From the NCBI RefSeq assembly GCF_020164485.1, contig NZ_JAIQZA010000002.1:1-64000 (forward strand): a stretch of DNA of 64,000 bases. Reading direction: 5' to 3'. The DNA comes from Salegentibacter tibetensis. Its GTDB lineage: Bacteria > Bacteroidota > Bacteroidia > Flavobacteriales > Flavobacteriaceae. The first letter of the stretch is position 1; every line of letters begins with the position of its first letter. Under the pieces are notes generated by a model. That model worked only from the letters and a program-made list of their open reading frames with translations, had not been told where the DNA came from and did no database searches. Below, one piece after another: positions 8,400 through 18,899 of this stretch. Both the position numbers and the translations under genes were made by a program.

Positions 8400-11300
8400 T
8401 TATTTATCATAAGAATAAGTAGAAATACTATCATTATTAGGGACTACAATAAGCAGATTTTTATCCCTCATAGGAACTGAGACGGTGTTTTTTATTTGCT
8501 GGTCGAAAGGTTTGATACCTACGTCTAAAACTTTTTTATAATCAGAAATGGTTTTTACCAGCAAACCTTTTAAAGAAGAATATCCACCGTGATAGGTGTT
8601 TACCTTATAAGAATTACCACTTACCAGTAATTGTTCTTCTCCATCGATATTGAGTACCTGGAATGAATTGATCGGTGCGGTTTGGAAAGCCATTGGAAAT
8701 TCAATGAATTCAGAAAACTCACCATTATTATTTTTAAGATAACCCGAAGCCAGGGTGTTGATTTCATACATTTTTGCAGAAGACAGAACTTCCGGCGTGA
8801 ATATATCTTCCATTGTTTTTAAAGAAAATTCCTGATGGGTGGGGAATTTTTTACTTATAAAATTCATCTGGGAAGCTAATTCGTTTCGTGAATGTATGGG
8901 GTAATATTTTCCGTTTTTATTATAAGCAATTACAGTTTCAAATTTTCCATCCTTATTGAAATCGGCATAATACATTCTTAGAGGGGCGTCTTTTTTGGCT
9001 TCAAATCTTGTGTTTAGCCCCCAGTTACCCAGGAGAATATCCTTCTGGCCGTCCCCGTCAATATCATAAAATGCTATACTTTGCCATAATCCCAAAAGAC
9101 CTTCAGGTAATTTAATTGCTTTAAAATCACCTTGTTCATTCAAATAAATCTTTGGACTATCCCATTCGGTGGCTACTAATAAATCAGGAGAACCATCATT
9201 ATTTATATCTTCTGATATCGCAGAAGTTACCATTGAGCTAAGGGAGAAATTTGGATCTTTTGTAAAGTTACCTTTTTGATCGTTTTTAAGCAGATAAGAC
9301 TCTACCTGCTTCCCGAAATTACCCGGATCTGAGAGGTTACCGATAAAAAGATCGTCAAATCCATCCTTATTATAATCCAGGCTTATCGCTGTTGAGCTGT
9401 TGAGATAGTTTTTCGGCATAGAACCGGGAGAATCATCAAATTCGCCGTTGTTGTTAATGTATAGCCGGTCATTTTCGAAAAATTGCATTCGGTTAGAATT
9501 AATTCCTGAAGCAACATATAAATCGAGATCTCCGTCATTATCAGCGTCAAAAAACACAGCAGCGTTATCTTCGAATTCCTTGTGCCTAGCAAATCCTTCT
9601 ATATTGACCTCTGTAAGGGTTTTTCCGTCATTAAGGAATAGTTTGGAAGGATAACCTGAAGCGCCTCCAATAAAAATATCATCAAAGCCATTATTATCTA
9701 TATCTCCTGTCGCCACAGCTGGTCCCTGCATAGATACACTGTAGGGTATTAATTTTTCCTGGTGAAAATCGTCATATTCATCTTCTTTATGAGCGTATTC
9801 CAGGGTGTTGGTATATTTGAAATATTCTTCCCGATTATCCGCTTCCTCATAGTTATAATTAGCAGCGTTTTCAGAATATACAAGCTTAAGGTTTTGATTT
9901 TTTTGAGGCTGAATTTTTTGATAGGTATTGTTTGGCCAAATAATATGAACTGAATCGATTTTCTCTTCCTTACCTAAGCCAAAATGAAGTTTGCTTTCTA
10001 CGGAAGATAGAAAGCCCCGGGAATTGAATAGTTGTTTAAGCTGCTGTTGTCCTTCTGAAAAAAGTATTGCCTTGGTACCAATGCCATAATTGTTTCCGGG
10101 ATATTCAAATTGAAGCGAAAGATAATCGCCTGAAGCATTGGTGGTATTTTCATAGATCCCGGCTTCTTCATTTAGATTGTTTATCACGAGATCCAAATCT
10201 CCGTCCAGGTCCAGGTCTACATAAATAGCGCCATTAGAAAAGGAGGCCTTATCCTCAATCCATTCCCCGGTTTTTCTTTCAAACTTAAGCGAATTTCCCT
10301 TAAAAATTTCATTGGAAACCTTTCCCTCGGGCATTTCGTCTTTAGAGTTATAAAGCCATTTCATACCTTCGTTGGGGCTTCTATTTTTAAAAGCCGTGGC
10401 CACAAAGTTTTTGAAATCAAGATCATTCGGCCTTCGTAAAATCCCATTAGAGATAAAAAGATCCTGATGTCCGTCATTATTGAAATCGGCCAGTAGGGGT
10501 GCCCAGCTCCAGTCGGTAGCAGCTATTTCGTTATAGAGTGCCATTTCCTGAAAGTTTGAACCTTCATTATTTATTTGAAGCATATTCCGGGCATATTGAT
10601 CTTTATAACCCAGTTTACTAAGACGTTTTTGCATATTGTACATCGCATCATCACCCTCACTTTCCTTAATTACTTTTTCATCTTTAGGTAGCATATCTAA
10701 AGTAATAAGATCCTGGTAACCGTTTCCGGTAATGTCGGCGGCATCACTACCCATAGAAAACCTGCTTATTGTTGAAAATGCAGAATCTAAGGTTTCGGTA
10801 AAAGTGCCATCCTGGTTGTTTATGTAATAATAATCATCTTCGTGAAAATCATTACTCACATAAATATCTACCCAACCGTCATTATTGAAGTCTGCAAGGC
10901 TTGCGCTTAAACCATAACCATTTATTCCCCCATATATTCCCGCTTTTTCGCTTACGTCTGTAAACTTGCCGTTATTATTCTCGAGAAGAACATCCCCAAC
11001 CGAAGGGACTCTTTTGTTTCTCACATCTGCAGAACCGTGAGAAAGGGTAGTATGTATTGCGTGGTTTACAATGTAAACATCAAGATCTCCATCATTATCG
11101 TAATCGAAGAAATAAGCTTGTGTAGAATAGCCTTTAAAATCTAAACCATATTCTGCCGATTTTTCGCTGAAAGTTCCATCTCCGTTATTGATAAAAAGTT
11201 CATTGTGACCTTCAAAATCAAGCAAACCGGAAACTGCTGAAACATAAATATCCAATAGGCCGTCGTTGTTAATATCTACCATCGTGACCCCGGTATTCCA

Positions 11301-11645
11301 ACTGGACTTTCCGCCTACATTAGCTTTTTCAGTAACGTCCTCAAACTTTAAATTTCCTTTATTAAGGAATAGTTTGTTTTCGCCCATATTAGAAACAAAA
11401 TAAAGGTCGGGGAGTCCGTCATTGTTTATATCTCCCGCAGCTACGCCACCACCGTTATAATAATAGATGTAATTAATAATACTATGCTCCGGGTCTTCTG
11501 TAATCTTATTAGTGAAATTAATATTGGTGATTTCAGGCGGAAGTTTATTCAGCAAATAATCCTGAGATTCATTAGATTCAGAGGAGTTTTTACAAGCGAT
11601 ACATAGAAAAAGAATTGCGAGTAGTCCTGAAATTTGGGCCTTCAT
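8400..11645 (-). CDS. FG-GAP/VCBS repeat lipoprotein with ASPIC/UnbV domain (CRTAC1-like)
   Basis: This is a 1081-residue surface or periplasmic lipoprotein with its lipobox Cys at residue 18 (CIAC). It consists of many FG-GAP/VCBS-type repeats with calcium-binding loops such as DINNDGLPDLYF, DYDNDGDLDVYI and DADNDGDLDLYV, which should build two beta-propellers. Between them lies an ASPIC/UnbV-type segment (NYGIGTKAILFSEGQQ, VHIIWPNN). Such proteins in Bacteroidetes often accompany SusC/SusD uptake systems, but none is next to this one. The exact ligand or role is unknown. The gene is monocistronic between convergent and co-directional neighbours. Confidence 0.9.
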   Translation of the reverse strand: MKAQISGLLAILFLCIACKNSSESNESQDYLLNKLPPEITNINFTNKITEDPEHSIINYIYYYNGGGVAAGDINNDGLPDLYFVSNMGENKLFLNKGNLKFEDVTEKANVGGKSSWNTGVTMVDINNDGLLDIYVSAVSGLLDFEGHNELFINNGDGTFSEKSAEYGLDFKGYSTQAYFFDYDNDGDLDVYIVNHAIHTTLSHGSADVRNKRVPSVGDVLLENNNGKFTDVSEKAGIYGGINGYGLSASLADFNNDGWVDIYVSNDFHEDDYYYINNQDGTFTETLDSAFSTISRFSMGSDAADITGNGYQDLITLDMLPKDEKVIKESEGDDAMYNMQKRLSKLGYKDQYARNMLQINNEGSNFQEMALYNEIAATDWSWAPLLADFNNDGHQDLFISNGILRRPNDLDFKNFVATAFKNRSPNEGMKWLYNSKDEMPEGKVSNEIFKGNSLKFERKTGEWIEDKASFSNGAIYVDLDLDGDLDLVINNLNEEAGIYENTTNASGDYLSLQFEYPGNNYGIGTKAILFSEGQQQLKQLFNSRGFLSSVESKLHFGLGKEEKIDSVHIIWPNNTYQKIQPQKNQNLKLVYSENAANYNYEEADNREEYFKYTNTLEYAHKEDEYDDFHQEKLIPYSVSMQGPAVATGDIDNNGFDDIFIGGASGYPSKLFLNDGKTLTEVNIEGFARHKEFEDNAAVFFDADNDGDLDLYVASGINSNRMQFFENDRLYINNNGEFDDSPGSMPKNYLNSSTAISLDYNKDGFDDLFIGNLSDPGNFGKQVESYLLKNDQKGNFTKDPNFSLSSMVTSAISEDINNDGSPDLLVATEWDSPKIYLNEQGDFKAIKLPEGLLGLWQSIAFYDIDGDGQKDILLGNWGLNTRFEAKKDAPLRMYYADFNKDGKFETVIAYNKNGKYYPIHSRNELASQMNFISKKFPTHQEFSLKTMEDIFTPEVLSSAKMYEINTLASGYLKNNNGEFSEFIEFPMAFQTAPINSFQVLNIDGEEQLLVSGNSYKVNTYHGGYSSLKGLLVKTISDYKKVLDVGIKPFDQQIKNTVSVPMRDKNLLIVVPNNDSISTYSYDK

Positions 11646-11812
11646 TTCTTTTATTTTGATTAGGAGGCTAATATATAAATTTAAGATACTATTAACTATT
11701 GGCCGAGCCTATTTGTTAGAACGGATTGCTATTTAGATAAGCAATGGATTCTCCTTCAACTGAAGTTTTGAAAAGCTAAATCGATCCATATTGCTGCTAA
11801 AACTAAAGATTT

Positions 11813-13594
11813 TTAAACCTCACTTTTCTTAATAGATGTACTCGAACCTTCAGGCGGATAACTGGATTTATTTTTGAGAGCGTCAATTTGTTCCCTGGAG
11901 AATTGCGGAAGCGGCATCTCCCATTCTTTTTTCCAGTTTTGGACTTCAGCTTCAGCTTCAGCCGATTTCTCTTTAGATAATCCCTGATCTTTTCCAAAGT
12001 AAATAGTCTGAGAAGGGAAGGCGAACTCGGTACCACTGCGATCCACAACATCCATCATTCTTAACATAAGGTCTTCACGAATTTCCAGAAATTCATTAAA
12101 ATCCTTTGCATCTAAATATGCAAAAATCTCAATATCTAAAGAATGCGCGGCAAAACCAGTAAAACGAATTCTTGCAGGCTCTTCATATACCTTTGGGTGG
12201 GCGTAAAGTACTTTTCGCAATTCAGCAAGTAAAAATCGCAATTGGTCCGGTGAGGTTTCGTATCTAAAATTTAAGGTGGTAATAAACCTGAATTTATCCC
12301 TGTGTGCAAAATTCTCAATAGTATCAGATGAAAACGCACCGTTTGGAATGCTAACCACTGTACGATCTAAAGTACGAATTTGAGTAGAACGAATTCCTAT
12401 TTTTTCTATATGCCCGGTAATTTGGCCTACCCGGCAAAAATCCCCAACTCTTATAGGCCTGTCGGCGATTAAAGTAACACTTCCTACAAAATTTTCTATG
12501 GTTTTTTGGGCACCAAGGGCCAGGGCAATACCACCAATTCCCAATGCAGCCAGACCGGTGGTTACATCAATTCCTACTGCCCCTAAAACGGCTATGATTC
12601 CAAAAACCACGATGCCTATTTTGGCGGCTCGCTGCAGAAATAAAACTATAGAAACCCCTGCCGGATTGCCACGTAATACCATCTTTTCCTGGCTAAATTT
12701 TCCTATGAAATCTGATAATCGCCAGAGGAGAATAAGGAACGCAGCAATTCCTACTATTATGGTAATCGCACTAAATTTTTGCCGTAAAATAATAGAAAGT
12801 TCAAGATTTCTTGAAAGCGCGACAAATATCCAAACGGCCGCATAAAGTTTTACAGGAAGTTTAATGGCTTTGATAATTCCAGAAATGGGAGTTTCCCTGG
12901 TTCGTTTCCATAATTTTTTTAATAGGAGTATTATGGTGGAAATTAATAATAACGAAACAAAATAACTTAAAGCTATAAGTACAAGAGCAACAATCCATTG
13001 GCCGGCCGGTACGCCACCCCAAAGATATTTTTTAAGGATACTCGGCATTATTTCGTCAATTAACGCGGAGCCTCTTAGGCTAAGCGAACTTATGGCGCCA
13101 ACTGTTTCTGAAGAAAAAAGCCAAATTGGGTTGCCTGCTTCATCATCATATTGCTTTAAAAAAATATCTATTGACTCATTGTCGGCATTTACATTCCCTA
13201 TTATTTCCAGGTTCCCGTCAATACCATCATCTATTTTTCCGTTGGGGTCATCGCTAATTGTATGATAAGGCTGGAGGTTTCCTTTTTGGTCAAATAAGCG
13301 CTGTAAAACCTGAACTATTTGTTCTTTATCTTCTTCTAAAGTAATACTTGCCGGAAAATTCAAATACCTGGCGGCGAGATTAAAGTTTTGCCCGGCCATA
13401 GCATCAATAAATCCTTTTACTGTACCTCGTGGGGTTCTTCTTCCCAGCGGATCTTCCGGGATTTCTTCGGTTTCAGCTTCTTTGTTTTGATTACTTCCTA
13501 TTGGAAATTGGGCTTCAGCAGGTAAACTACCAAATAGGAGTAAGCTGATTATAAATACGAATTTTAAATAATGTGAATCAGAGATTTTCTTCAT
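11813..13594 (-). CDS. MscS family mechanosensitive ion channel
   Basis: This 593-residue inner-membrane channel is of the small-conductance mechanosensitive family. A signal peptide (residues about 1-29, ending AEAQ) precedes a periplasmic domain of about 160 residues. Several transmembrane helices follow, the last containing the glycine/alanine-rich pore helix GLAALGIGGIALALGAQ. The downstream beta domain motif ADRPIRVGDFCRVG and the C-terminal alpha/beta vestibule region are also present. The ATG three codons inside the longest frame is preferred over a TTG. Such channels open on hypo-osmotic shock to release solutes. It stands alone on its strand. Confidence 0.9.
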   Translation of the reverse strand: MKKISDSHYLKFVFIISLLLFGSLPAEAQFPIGSNQNKEAETEEIPEDPLGRRTPRGTVKGFIDAMAGQNFNLAARYLNFPASITLEEDKEQIVQVLQRLFDQKGNLQPYHTISDDPNGKIDDGIDGNLEIIGNVNADNESIDIFLKQYDDEAGNPIWLFSSETVGAISSLSLRGSALIDEIMPSILKKYLWGGVPAGQWIVALVLIALSYFVSLLLISTIILLLKKLWKRTRETPISGIIKAIKLPVKLYAAVWIFVALSRNLELSIILRQKFSAITIIVGIAAFLILLWRLSDFIGKFSQEKMVLRGNPAGVSIVLFLQRAAKIGIVVFGIIAVLGAVGIDVTTGLAALGIGGIALALGAQKTIENFVGSVTLIADRPIRVGDFCRVGQITGHIEKIGIRSTQIRTLDRTVVSIPNGAFSSDTIENFAHRDKFRFITTLNFRYETSPDQLRFLLAELRKVLYAHPKVYEEPARIRFTGFAAHSLDIEIFAYLDAKDFNEFLEIREDLMLRMMDVVDRSGTEFAFPSQTIYFGKDQGLSKEKSAEAEAEVQNWKKEWEMPLPQFSREQIDALKNKSSYPPEGSSTSIKKSEV

Positions 13595-13745
13595 AAGTGG
13601 CAAATTGGCTAAGATGTTTCGAAGATAGTAAATTGTAAGAATTGCGAGGCTTCTGAAAGCTACTTCATAGACTTAAAAGATTTAAGATTAATTTCTGAAA
13701 AGTTGACTTACAAATAAGCGTCTTATTAATTACTTTAGAACTTGT

Positions 13746-14507
13746 ATGATATTCTTCGAAATAAATAACCCGGGGCTTTTTATTGTTTGTGTAGTGATCT
13801 TTTTTGCCGCAGTTTTTCTTAGGTATTTGGTCTCCGCAGGTATTTTCTATTGGTATTATTTTAAGCTGAAAAGCGAAAAATTCAGAAAGAAAAGATTAAG
13901 TAAACGCGGCTTCAGAAAAGGACAGTTAAAAAAGGAAATTTACTGGAGTACCTGGTCTTCGGTTATTTTTGGATTTTTTGGTGCACTTACTTATTTCCTT
14001 TGGCAAAAGGGTTTTACTGCGATTTACCTGGATATAGAAAAATTCGGTTTCTGGTATTTACCGCTAAGTTTTATTTTGCTTTCCCTGCTACACGAAACTT
14101 ATTATTACTGGGTGCATCGCTGGATGCATAATCCGAAAGTTTTTAAGAAAATACACAAAGTGCATCACGATAGTTTAGTGCCCAGTCCCTGGACGGCCTT
14201 TTCATTCCATCCCTGGGAGTCTTTGCTGGAAGCGCTAATCGTACCGGCCATTCTGCTTATTTTACCGGTTCACCCTATTGTGATTGGGGTTTATCTGATT
14301 TTTATGACTCTCAGTAGTGTGATAAATCATCTGGATATTGAAATTTATCCAGAAGCTTTTATAAAAAGCCGCTTCGGAAAATTATTTATTGGCGCGACCC
14401 ATCATCATTTTCACCACGCTGAATTCAAAACCAATTTCGGACTTTATTTTACTTTCTGGGACCGATTGATGAATACCGAAAGCAGTTCTAAGATTTCTTC
14501 GGAATAA
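13746..14507 (+). CDS. Sterol desaturase / fatty acid hydroxylase family protein
   Basis: This is a membrane-bound di-iron oxygenase of the fatty acid hydroxylase superfamily. Four or so membrane helices are visible. The histidine clusters that bind the two irons are HETYYYWVHRWMH, KIHKVHHDS and the C-terminal THHHFHHAEF. All three are complete, so catalytic activity is expected. The substrate, a lipid or sterol-like molecule such as a hopanoid or carotenoid, cannot be told from sequence. The gene is divergent from the MscS gene. A second family member lies further right in the window, more similar to fatty acid 2-hydroxylase. Confidence 0.88.
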   Translation: MIFFEINNPGLFIVCVVIFFAAVFLRYLVSAGIFYWYYFKLKSEKFRKKRLSKRGFRKGQLKKEIYWSTWSSVIFGFFGALTYFLWQKGFTAIYLDIEKFGFWYLPLSFILLSLLHETYYYWVHRWMHNPKVFKKIHKVHHDSLVPSPWTAFSFHPWESLLEALIVPAILLILPVHPIVIGVYLIFMTLSSVINHLDIEIYPEAFIKSRFGKLFIGATHHHFHHAEFKTNFGLYFTFWDRLMNTESSSKISSE

Positions 14508-14615
14508 GGAAAGCCTGTTTTTGAAAGGTTTTTAGTGCGTAATCCTGAACCTGCTCGGCCGTTCAGTTGGGCTTTCTGCAGAGCTTGTTCCGAAATTTAT
14601 TTTGCTGTTTTAGAT

Positions 14616-14647
14616 CATGTTAGAAGCTGAAACAAGTTCAGCTTGAC
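14616..14647 (+). repeat. Dispersed palindromic repeat, copy 1
   Basis: The 32 bases beginning CATGTTAGAAGCTGAAACAA and ending in GTTCAGCTTGAC recur near 28208 and 48227. They contain the hairpin AGCTGAA/TTCAGCT. The copy lies in the 261-base gap between the hydroxylase and metalloprotease genes, which shows no gene. Confidence 0.8.
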
Positions 14648-14768
14648 TGAAATAGAAAATTTCGTATGCTAGATATAAAAGTGATAAATCAAAATCCAAT
14701 TCTTCACTTCCAACATTCTATCATTTTATCAGGTTTCCTTATCTTGAGGCCCAAATAAAAAAAAATTC

Positions 14769-17222
14769 ATGATAAAAAAATTACCGATTCTGGGGTTGGC
14801 TGCATTACTTGCGGCGGGCTGCGGAAGTGAAAAATCTGTTTTTGGCAGTAAAGACAAGTCGGCTGAAAACACTTCAGAAAAATCTACAAACGGATTAAAA
14901 TCTTATAACGAGGTTATAACTTCAGAAGCTGAGTCTGATGAAGGACTTTTTACCACTCATTTTGTAGGAGATAAGCTTTATTTTGAAATCCCGGTAGAGA
15001 TGCTGGATAAAGATATGCTTTTGGTAAGCCGTATCGCCGGTGTGCCCGATGGTTATGGTGGTGGTTACGTAAATGCTGGTTCTAAAGTGAACGAACAGGT
15101 AGTTCGCTGGACCAAACGAAAAGGCAATATAGATGTAAAGGTGATTAGTTTTGAAAATATGAGCGACGAAGAATCGCCTATTTACAAATCGGTGCAGGCC
15201 AATAATTACTTTCCAATTCTTTTCAGCTCAAAAATAGAAGCCTACAATCAGGATTCCACAAGTGTAGTGATAGAAGCTAGTGCTTTGTTTGAAGATGAAG
15301 TACAGGCCATTAACGGGCTTTCATCTTCGCTCAGGGAGCGTTACAAAGTAAAGAAATTAGACCAGAGCAGATCTTATATAGAATCTGCAAATTCCTACCC
15401 GAAAAACATTGAGGTTAAGCACGTGATGACTTACGAAGCTCAAGAGCCGCCGTCTCGTGACCAGGCCGGAACAATTTCTATGATGATGAATCAGTCTATG
15501 ATTTTGCTTCCAGATGATAAAATGCAACCAAGAATTGCAGACCATCGTGTTGGCTGGTTTACCATAGATAAATACGATTATAATTCTGAGGAATTAAAAG
15601 CCGATGATTATGAGCTGATTCGTCGTTGGAAATTGGTTCCTAAAGATATTGAAGCTTACAAACGCGGCGAGCTTGTAGAGCCTGAAGAACCTATAGTTTA
15701 TTATTTAGATCCTGCCACGCCCGAAAAATGGCGACCTTATTTTAAGAAAGGTATAGAAGACTGGAACGTAGCTTTTGAAGAGGCAGGTTTTAAAAATGCA
15801 ATAATCGCTAAAGATCCGCCAAGCAAGGAAGAAGACCCTGAATTTAGCCCTGAAGATGTGCGTTACTCAGTGGTTCGTTATGTAGCGAGCACCACGAGAA
15901 ATGCAGTTGGGCCTTCAGTAACCGATCCCAGAACGGGAGAAATTATTGAAAGTGATATCATTTGGTATCACAACCATTTACGCTCTTACCGAAACCGGTA
16001 TATGATAGAAGCCGGAGCTCAAACCGAAGATGCCAGGACATTAAACACCCCGGAATCTGAAATCGGGGAAATGATGCGTATGGTAATTGCACACGAAGTT
16101 GGCCACGCTTTAGGTTTGCCACATAATATGAAAGCCAGTGCTGCTTATCCAACAGATTCTTTAAGATCTGCTGAATTCACTCAGAAGTATGGCTTAACAC
16201 CTTCCATTATGGATTACGCCCGTGTAAATTACGTGGCTCAACCCGGGGATGAAGGCGTGCGTTATATTAGAATGATGGGGCCATACGATTTATATGCTAT
16301 TAATTGGGGATATAGATATCTTCCCGAAGCCGAATCTCCTGAAGCAGAAAAAGAAAAATTGGATGAATGGATTTTGGAAAAAGCAGGAAATCCCTGGTAC
16401 GAATTCGGAAGTGGTTACGGCGGAGTAGATCCCCAATCACAACGTGAAAGCCTGGGAGACGACCAGGTGAAAGCCAGTGAATACGGATTGGCAAACCTTA
16501 AAAAAGTTGTTCCGAATTTAATTGAGTGGACTTCCAAAGACGGTTATGGTTATGATGATCTTGAAGAAGTTTACCGGGAGCTCACTTATATGTGGAGGGG
16601 TTATACCTCCCACGTGGTTGCTAATGTTGGTGGGGTTTATGAAACCCGAAAAACCTCAGATCAGGATGGTGTGGTTTACGAAAACGTACCGAAGCAAAAG
16701 CAGGAAGAAGCTGTTAACTTTTTAGTTGAAGAAGCATTTACCACTCCAAAGTGGTTGCTTGATCAGAAGGTATTGAATCGTATTGAAGCTTCCGGGGCTA
16801 TAGAACGCGTACAAAACTTGCAAACCCGTGCATTGACCATTTTGTTAGATGAAGACCGTTTAAAGCGAATGATAGCCAATGAAGAAGTAAATGGAAACGA
16901 AGCCTATACCGCCGTGAATTTAATGAAAGACCTGCGAAATGGGATTTTTAGTGAGCTTTACAGCAGAAATAAAGTGGATGCCTATAGACGAAACCTGCAA
17001 AGGTCTTATGTAGATATTGCTTCAAAATATCTAAAGAACTTAAATACTGAAGATAACGAGGCTTTGCTGAAATCTGATATTTTACCGCTGATGCGTGGTG
17101 AAATGCAAGCTTTAAAACGTGAGCTGAATCGTAGAAAATCTGGAGTAAATCATTCCCTGACTCAATATCACTGGGAAGATTTAATTGCCAGAATAGACAC
17201 TGCGCTCGATATAAAGTCTTAA
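14769..17222 (+). CDS. Zinc-dependent metalloprotease lipoprotein (metzincin type)
   Basis: This 817-residue lipoprotein has the lipobox LAAGC with Cys18. The metzincin zinc site HEVGHALGLPH gives ligands His442, His446 and His452 and the catalytic Glu443. The overall arrangement matches the Bacteroidetes zinc-dependent metalloproteases annotated with DUF5117 and DUF5118 ahead of the catalytic region and DUF4953 around and after it. The chain is full length. It is expected in the cell envelope, degrading extracellular or periplasmic proteins or peptides, with unknown natural substrate. It is a single gene followed by a strong bidirectional terminator. Confidence 0.9.
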   Translation: MIKKLPILGLAALLAAGCGSEKSVFGSKDKSAENTSEKSTNGLKSYNEVITSEAESDEGLFTTHFVGDKLYFEIPVEMLDKDMLLVSRIAGVPDGYGGGYVNAGSKVNEQVVRWTKRKGNIDVKVISFENMSDEESPIYKSVQANNYFPILFSSKIEAYNQDSTSVVIEASALFEDEVQAINGLSSSLRERYKVKKLDQSRSYIESANSYPKNIEVKHVMTYEAQEPPSRDQAGTISMMMNQSMILLPDDKMQPRIADHRVGWFTIDKYDYNSEELKADDYELIRRWKLVPKDIEAYKRGELVEPEEPIVYYLDPATPEKWRPYFKKGIEDWNVAFEEAGFKNAIIAKDPPSKEEDPEFSPEDVRYSVVRYVASTTRNAVGPSVTDPRTGEIIESDIIWYHNHLRSYRNRYMIEAGAQTEDARTLNTPESEIGEMMRMVIAHEVGHALGLPHNMKASAAYPTDSLRSAEFTQKYGLTPSIMDYARVNYVAQPGDEGVRYIRMMGPYDLYAINWGYRYLPEAESPEAEKEKLDEWILEKAGNPWYEFGSGYGGVDPQSQRESLGDDQVKASEYGLANLKKVVPNLIEWTSKDGYGYDDLEEVYRELTYMWRGYTSHVVANVGGVYETRKTSDQDGVVYENVPKQKQEEAVNFLVEEAFTTPKWLLDQKVLNRIEASGAIERVQNLQTRALTILLDEDRLKRMIANEEVNGNEAYTAVNLMKDLRNGIFSELYSRNKVDAYRRNLQRSYVDIASKYLKNLNTEDNEALLKSDILPLMRGEMQALKRELNRRKSGVNHSLTQYHWEDLIARIDTALDIKS

Positions 17223-17243
17223 TTTAAGAGAAAAATTCAATTA

Positions 17244-17284
17244 AAAACCCCGAAAAACTTCAATGTTTTTCGGGGTTTTATTTT
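17244..17284. terminator. Bidirectional terminator between metalloprotease and dipeptidase genes
   Basis: Perfect 15-base arms (AAAACCCCGAAAAAC and its complement) enclose a six-base loop. T-rich flanks on both strands let it serve both convergent genes. Confidence 0.85.
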
Positions 17285-17299
17285 TTAAATATGTGATTT

Positions 17300-17977
17300 C
17301 TATTGCACCGGGAAGTCAAAATAAGTTTCTGGATATGGTTCGTTTCTTAAAGTATAATGCCACCATTCTTCGGGATAAGGTCTAAAGCCGTTTTTGATCA
17401 TTATTCTTTTCAGTAAAGAACGATTGGCTTTTTGTTCTTTAGTAATTTTATCTGTGCTGTGGTGTGAAATATCACCAAAGAAATCGTAACCACTACCCAT
17501 ATCCACTTCCTTTTCGGTTTGTGCATCAATAATAGTGAGATCCACGGTGCTACCTCGGGAATGCCCGGATTTAGTGGCGATATAGCCCAGCTGGAACAGG
17601 TCTTTCTTAGCAACATCCGGATAGAATTTTTGTTTGGTAAGCGTATCCTCCGGGTTTCTGGCCCATTCAATAAAGTGATTTACCGCGGTTTGCGGGCGGT
17701 AGGCGTCAAATATTTTTAAGCAGTAACCTTCGCTCTTCAGGTCTTTTTGCACATTTTCAAGGGCATCTGCGGCCTGTTGCGTTAAAATAGCCACAGGTTT
17801 TTTGTAGGCATTTACCGGCTTTCCGATAAAATTATTGCTTGCGGCATATCGAATATTCAGTTTAATATCCGGGATTTGCTCTTTGATGTATACAAATCCT
17901 TCCGGCAGTCCTTTTTCCTGAGCGAAGCTGGATGTAAGGCTAATGATAAAAATTAAAAGGTAGGTTAGGCTTTTCAT
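17300..17977 (-). CDS. D-alanyl-D-alanine dipeptidase, M15D (VanX/DdpX-like)
   Basis: This zinc dipeptidase of the VanX family hydrolyses D-Ala-D-Ala. A cleavable signal peptide (residues 1-19, ending SFA) places it in the periplasm, so murein turnover or D-amino-acid scavenging is more likely than vancomycin resistance. Zinc ligands His139 (SGHSRGS), Asp146 (TVDLT) and His207 are present. So are the general base Glu204 (EWWHY) and the conserved Arg94 (DAYRP). The length of 225 residues is normal. It shares the terminator with the convergent metalloprotease gene. No vanA or vanH genes are nearby. Confidence 0.9.
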   Translation of the reverse strand: MKSLTYLLIFIISLTSSFAQEKGLPEGFVYIKEQIPDIKLNIRYAASNNFIGKPVNAYKKPVAILTQQAADALENVQKDLKSEGYCLKIFDAYRPQTAVNHFIEWARNPEDTLTKQKFYPDVAKKDLFQLGYIATKSGHSRGSTVDLTIIDAQTEKEVDMGSGYDFFGDISHHSTDKITKEQKANRSLLKRIMIKNGFRPYPEEWWHYTLRNEPYPETYFDFPVQ

Positions 17978-18088
17978 TTTACTGAATTTTAAGCCAAGTT
18001 ACTTAAAAATATTATTCCCTGATTTTCATCATATTTCAGAAACCTGTAAAGGCTTAGTTTTGAAGTGTTTAATTCAAATAATCAGGTC

Positions 18089-18835
18089 ATGGAATTAAAA
18101 GGAAAAGTAGCGCTTATTACGGGAGCGGCATCGGGAATAGGGGAAAGTACAGCTTTGCTTTTTGCAGAGGAGGATGCACGGGTTTTTCTAACCGACATAA
18201 ATGTTGAAAAAGGAGAAAAGCTAGCGAAGAAAATAGAGGAAAAAGGGGGAGATGCGGTGTTTTTTAAAGCTGATGCCTCGAAACAGGAAGATTCTGAAGA
18301 AAGTGTTGCCGAAGCGGTTCGGCAATTCGGTAAACTGGATATTGCGGTAAATAATGCCGGAATTGGTGGACCTCAGCATCCGGTAGGCGAATATCCTATT
18401 GATGGTTGGGATAAGGTAATCGCCATAAACCTTTCCGGGGTCTTTTACGGTATGCGTTACCAAATCCCTGAAATGCTTAAAAATGGCAAAGGCTCAATAA
18501 TAAATGTGACCTCTATTTTAGGAAGCGTGGGCTTTGCGAATTCGGCAGCTTATGTAGCGGCAAAACATGGAGTGGTAGGATTAACAAAATCTGCAGCGCT
18601 GGAATATTCAGCAAAAGGAATAAGGGTGAATTCTGTGGGGCCGGCGTTTATAAAAACGCCTTTGTTAAAAGATTTGGATAAAGATTTGCTTTCCCAATTG
18701 GTAAATGTACACCCAATTGGTCGATTGGGAGAGCCAGAGGAGGTGGCACAGCTGTTTCTCTGGTTGGCAAGCGATAGGGCCACCTTTGTCACTGGTGCTT
18801 ATTATCCTATAGATGGCGGGTATTTAGCGCAATAA
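18089..18835 (+). CDS. SDR family oxidoreductase
   Basis: This is a classical short-chain dehydrogenase/reductase. The nucleotide-binding motif TGAASGIG lies near the N-terminus, followed by NNAG. The catalytic Ser is in NVTSILGSVG, the YVAAKHG motif supplies Tyr and Lys, and the family's C-terminal GAYYPIDGGY is present. The Asp at the end of beta-2 (FLTDIN) favours NAD(H) over NADP(H). The ATG of MELKGKVALITG is preferred. The longer frame adds eight residues from a GTG that do not belong to the fold. The 248-residue length is standard. The substrate is unknown. Confidence 0.92.
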   Translation: MELKGKVALITGAASGIGESTALLFAEEDARVFLTDINVEKGEKLAKKIEEKGGDAVFFKADASKQEDSEESVAEAVRQFGKLDIAVNNAGIGGPQHPVGEYPIDGWDKVIAINLSGVFYGMRYQIPEMLKNGKGSIINVTSILGSVGFANSAAYVAAKHGVVGLTKSAALEYSAKGIRVNSVGPAFIKTPLLKDLDKDLLSQLVNVHPIGRLGEPEEVAQLFLWLASDRATFVTGAYYPIDGGYLAQ

Positions 18836-18870
18836 GGGTTCGATAATTTTAATTTTAAATCATTTCAAAG

Positions 18871-18899
18871 CCGATAAATATAAAATTTATCGGTTTTTT
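18871..18899 (+). terminator. Rho-independent terminator after SDR gene
   Basis: The stem CCGATAAA/TTTATCGG has a seven-base loop and is followed by TTTTTT, 36 bases after the SDR stop. Confidence 0.8.

Noticed and set aside
12498-12845. 115-codon open frame on the plus strand inside the MscS gene
   Set aside because: It is antisense to the pore region; its Ala/Pro/Thr-rich product reflects the Gly/Ala-rich sense helix.
17300-17977. Vancomycin resistance operon
   Set aside because: The VanX-like protein is exported and no ligase, lactate dehydrogenase or VanRS genes are adjacent, so a cell-wall turnover role is more likely.
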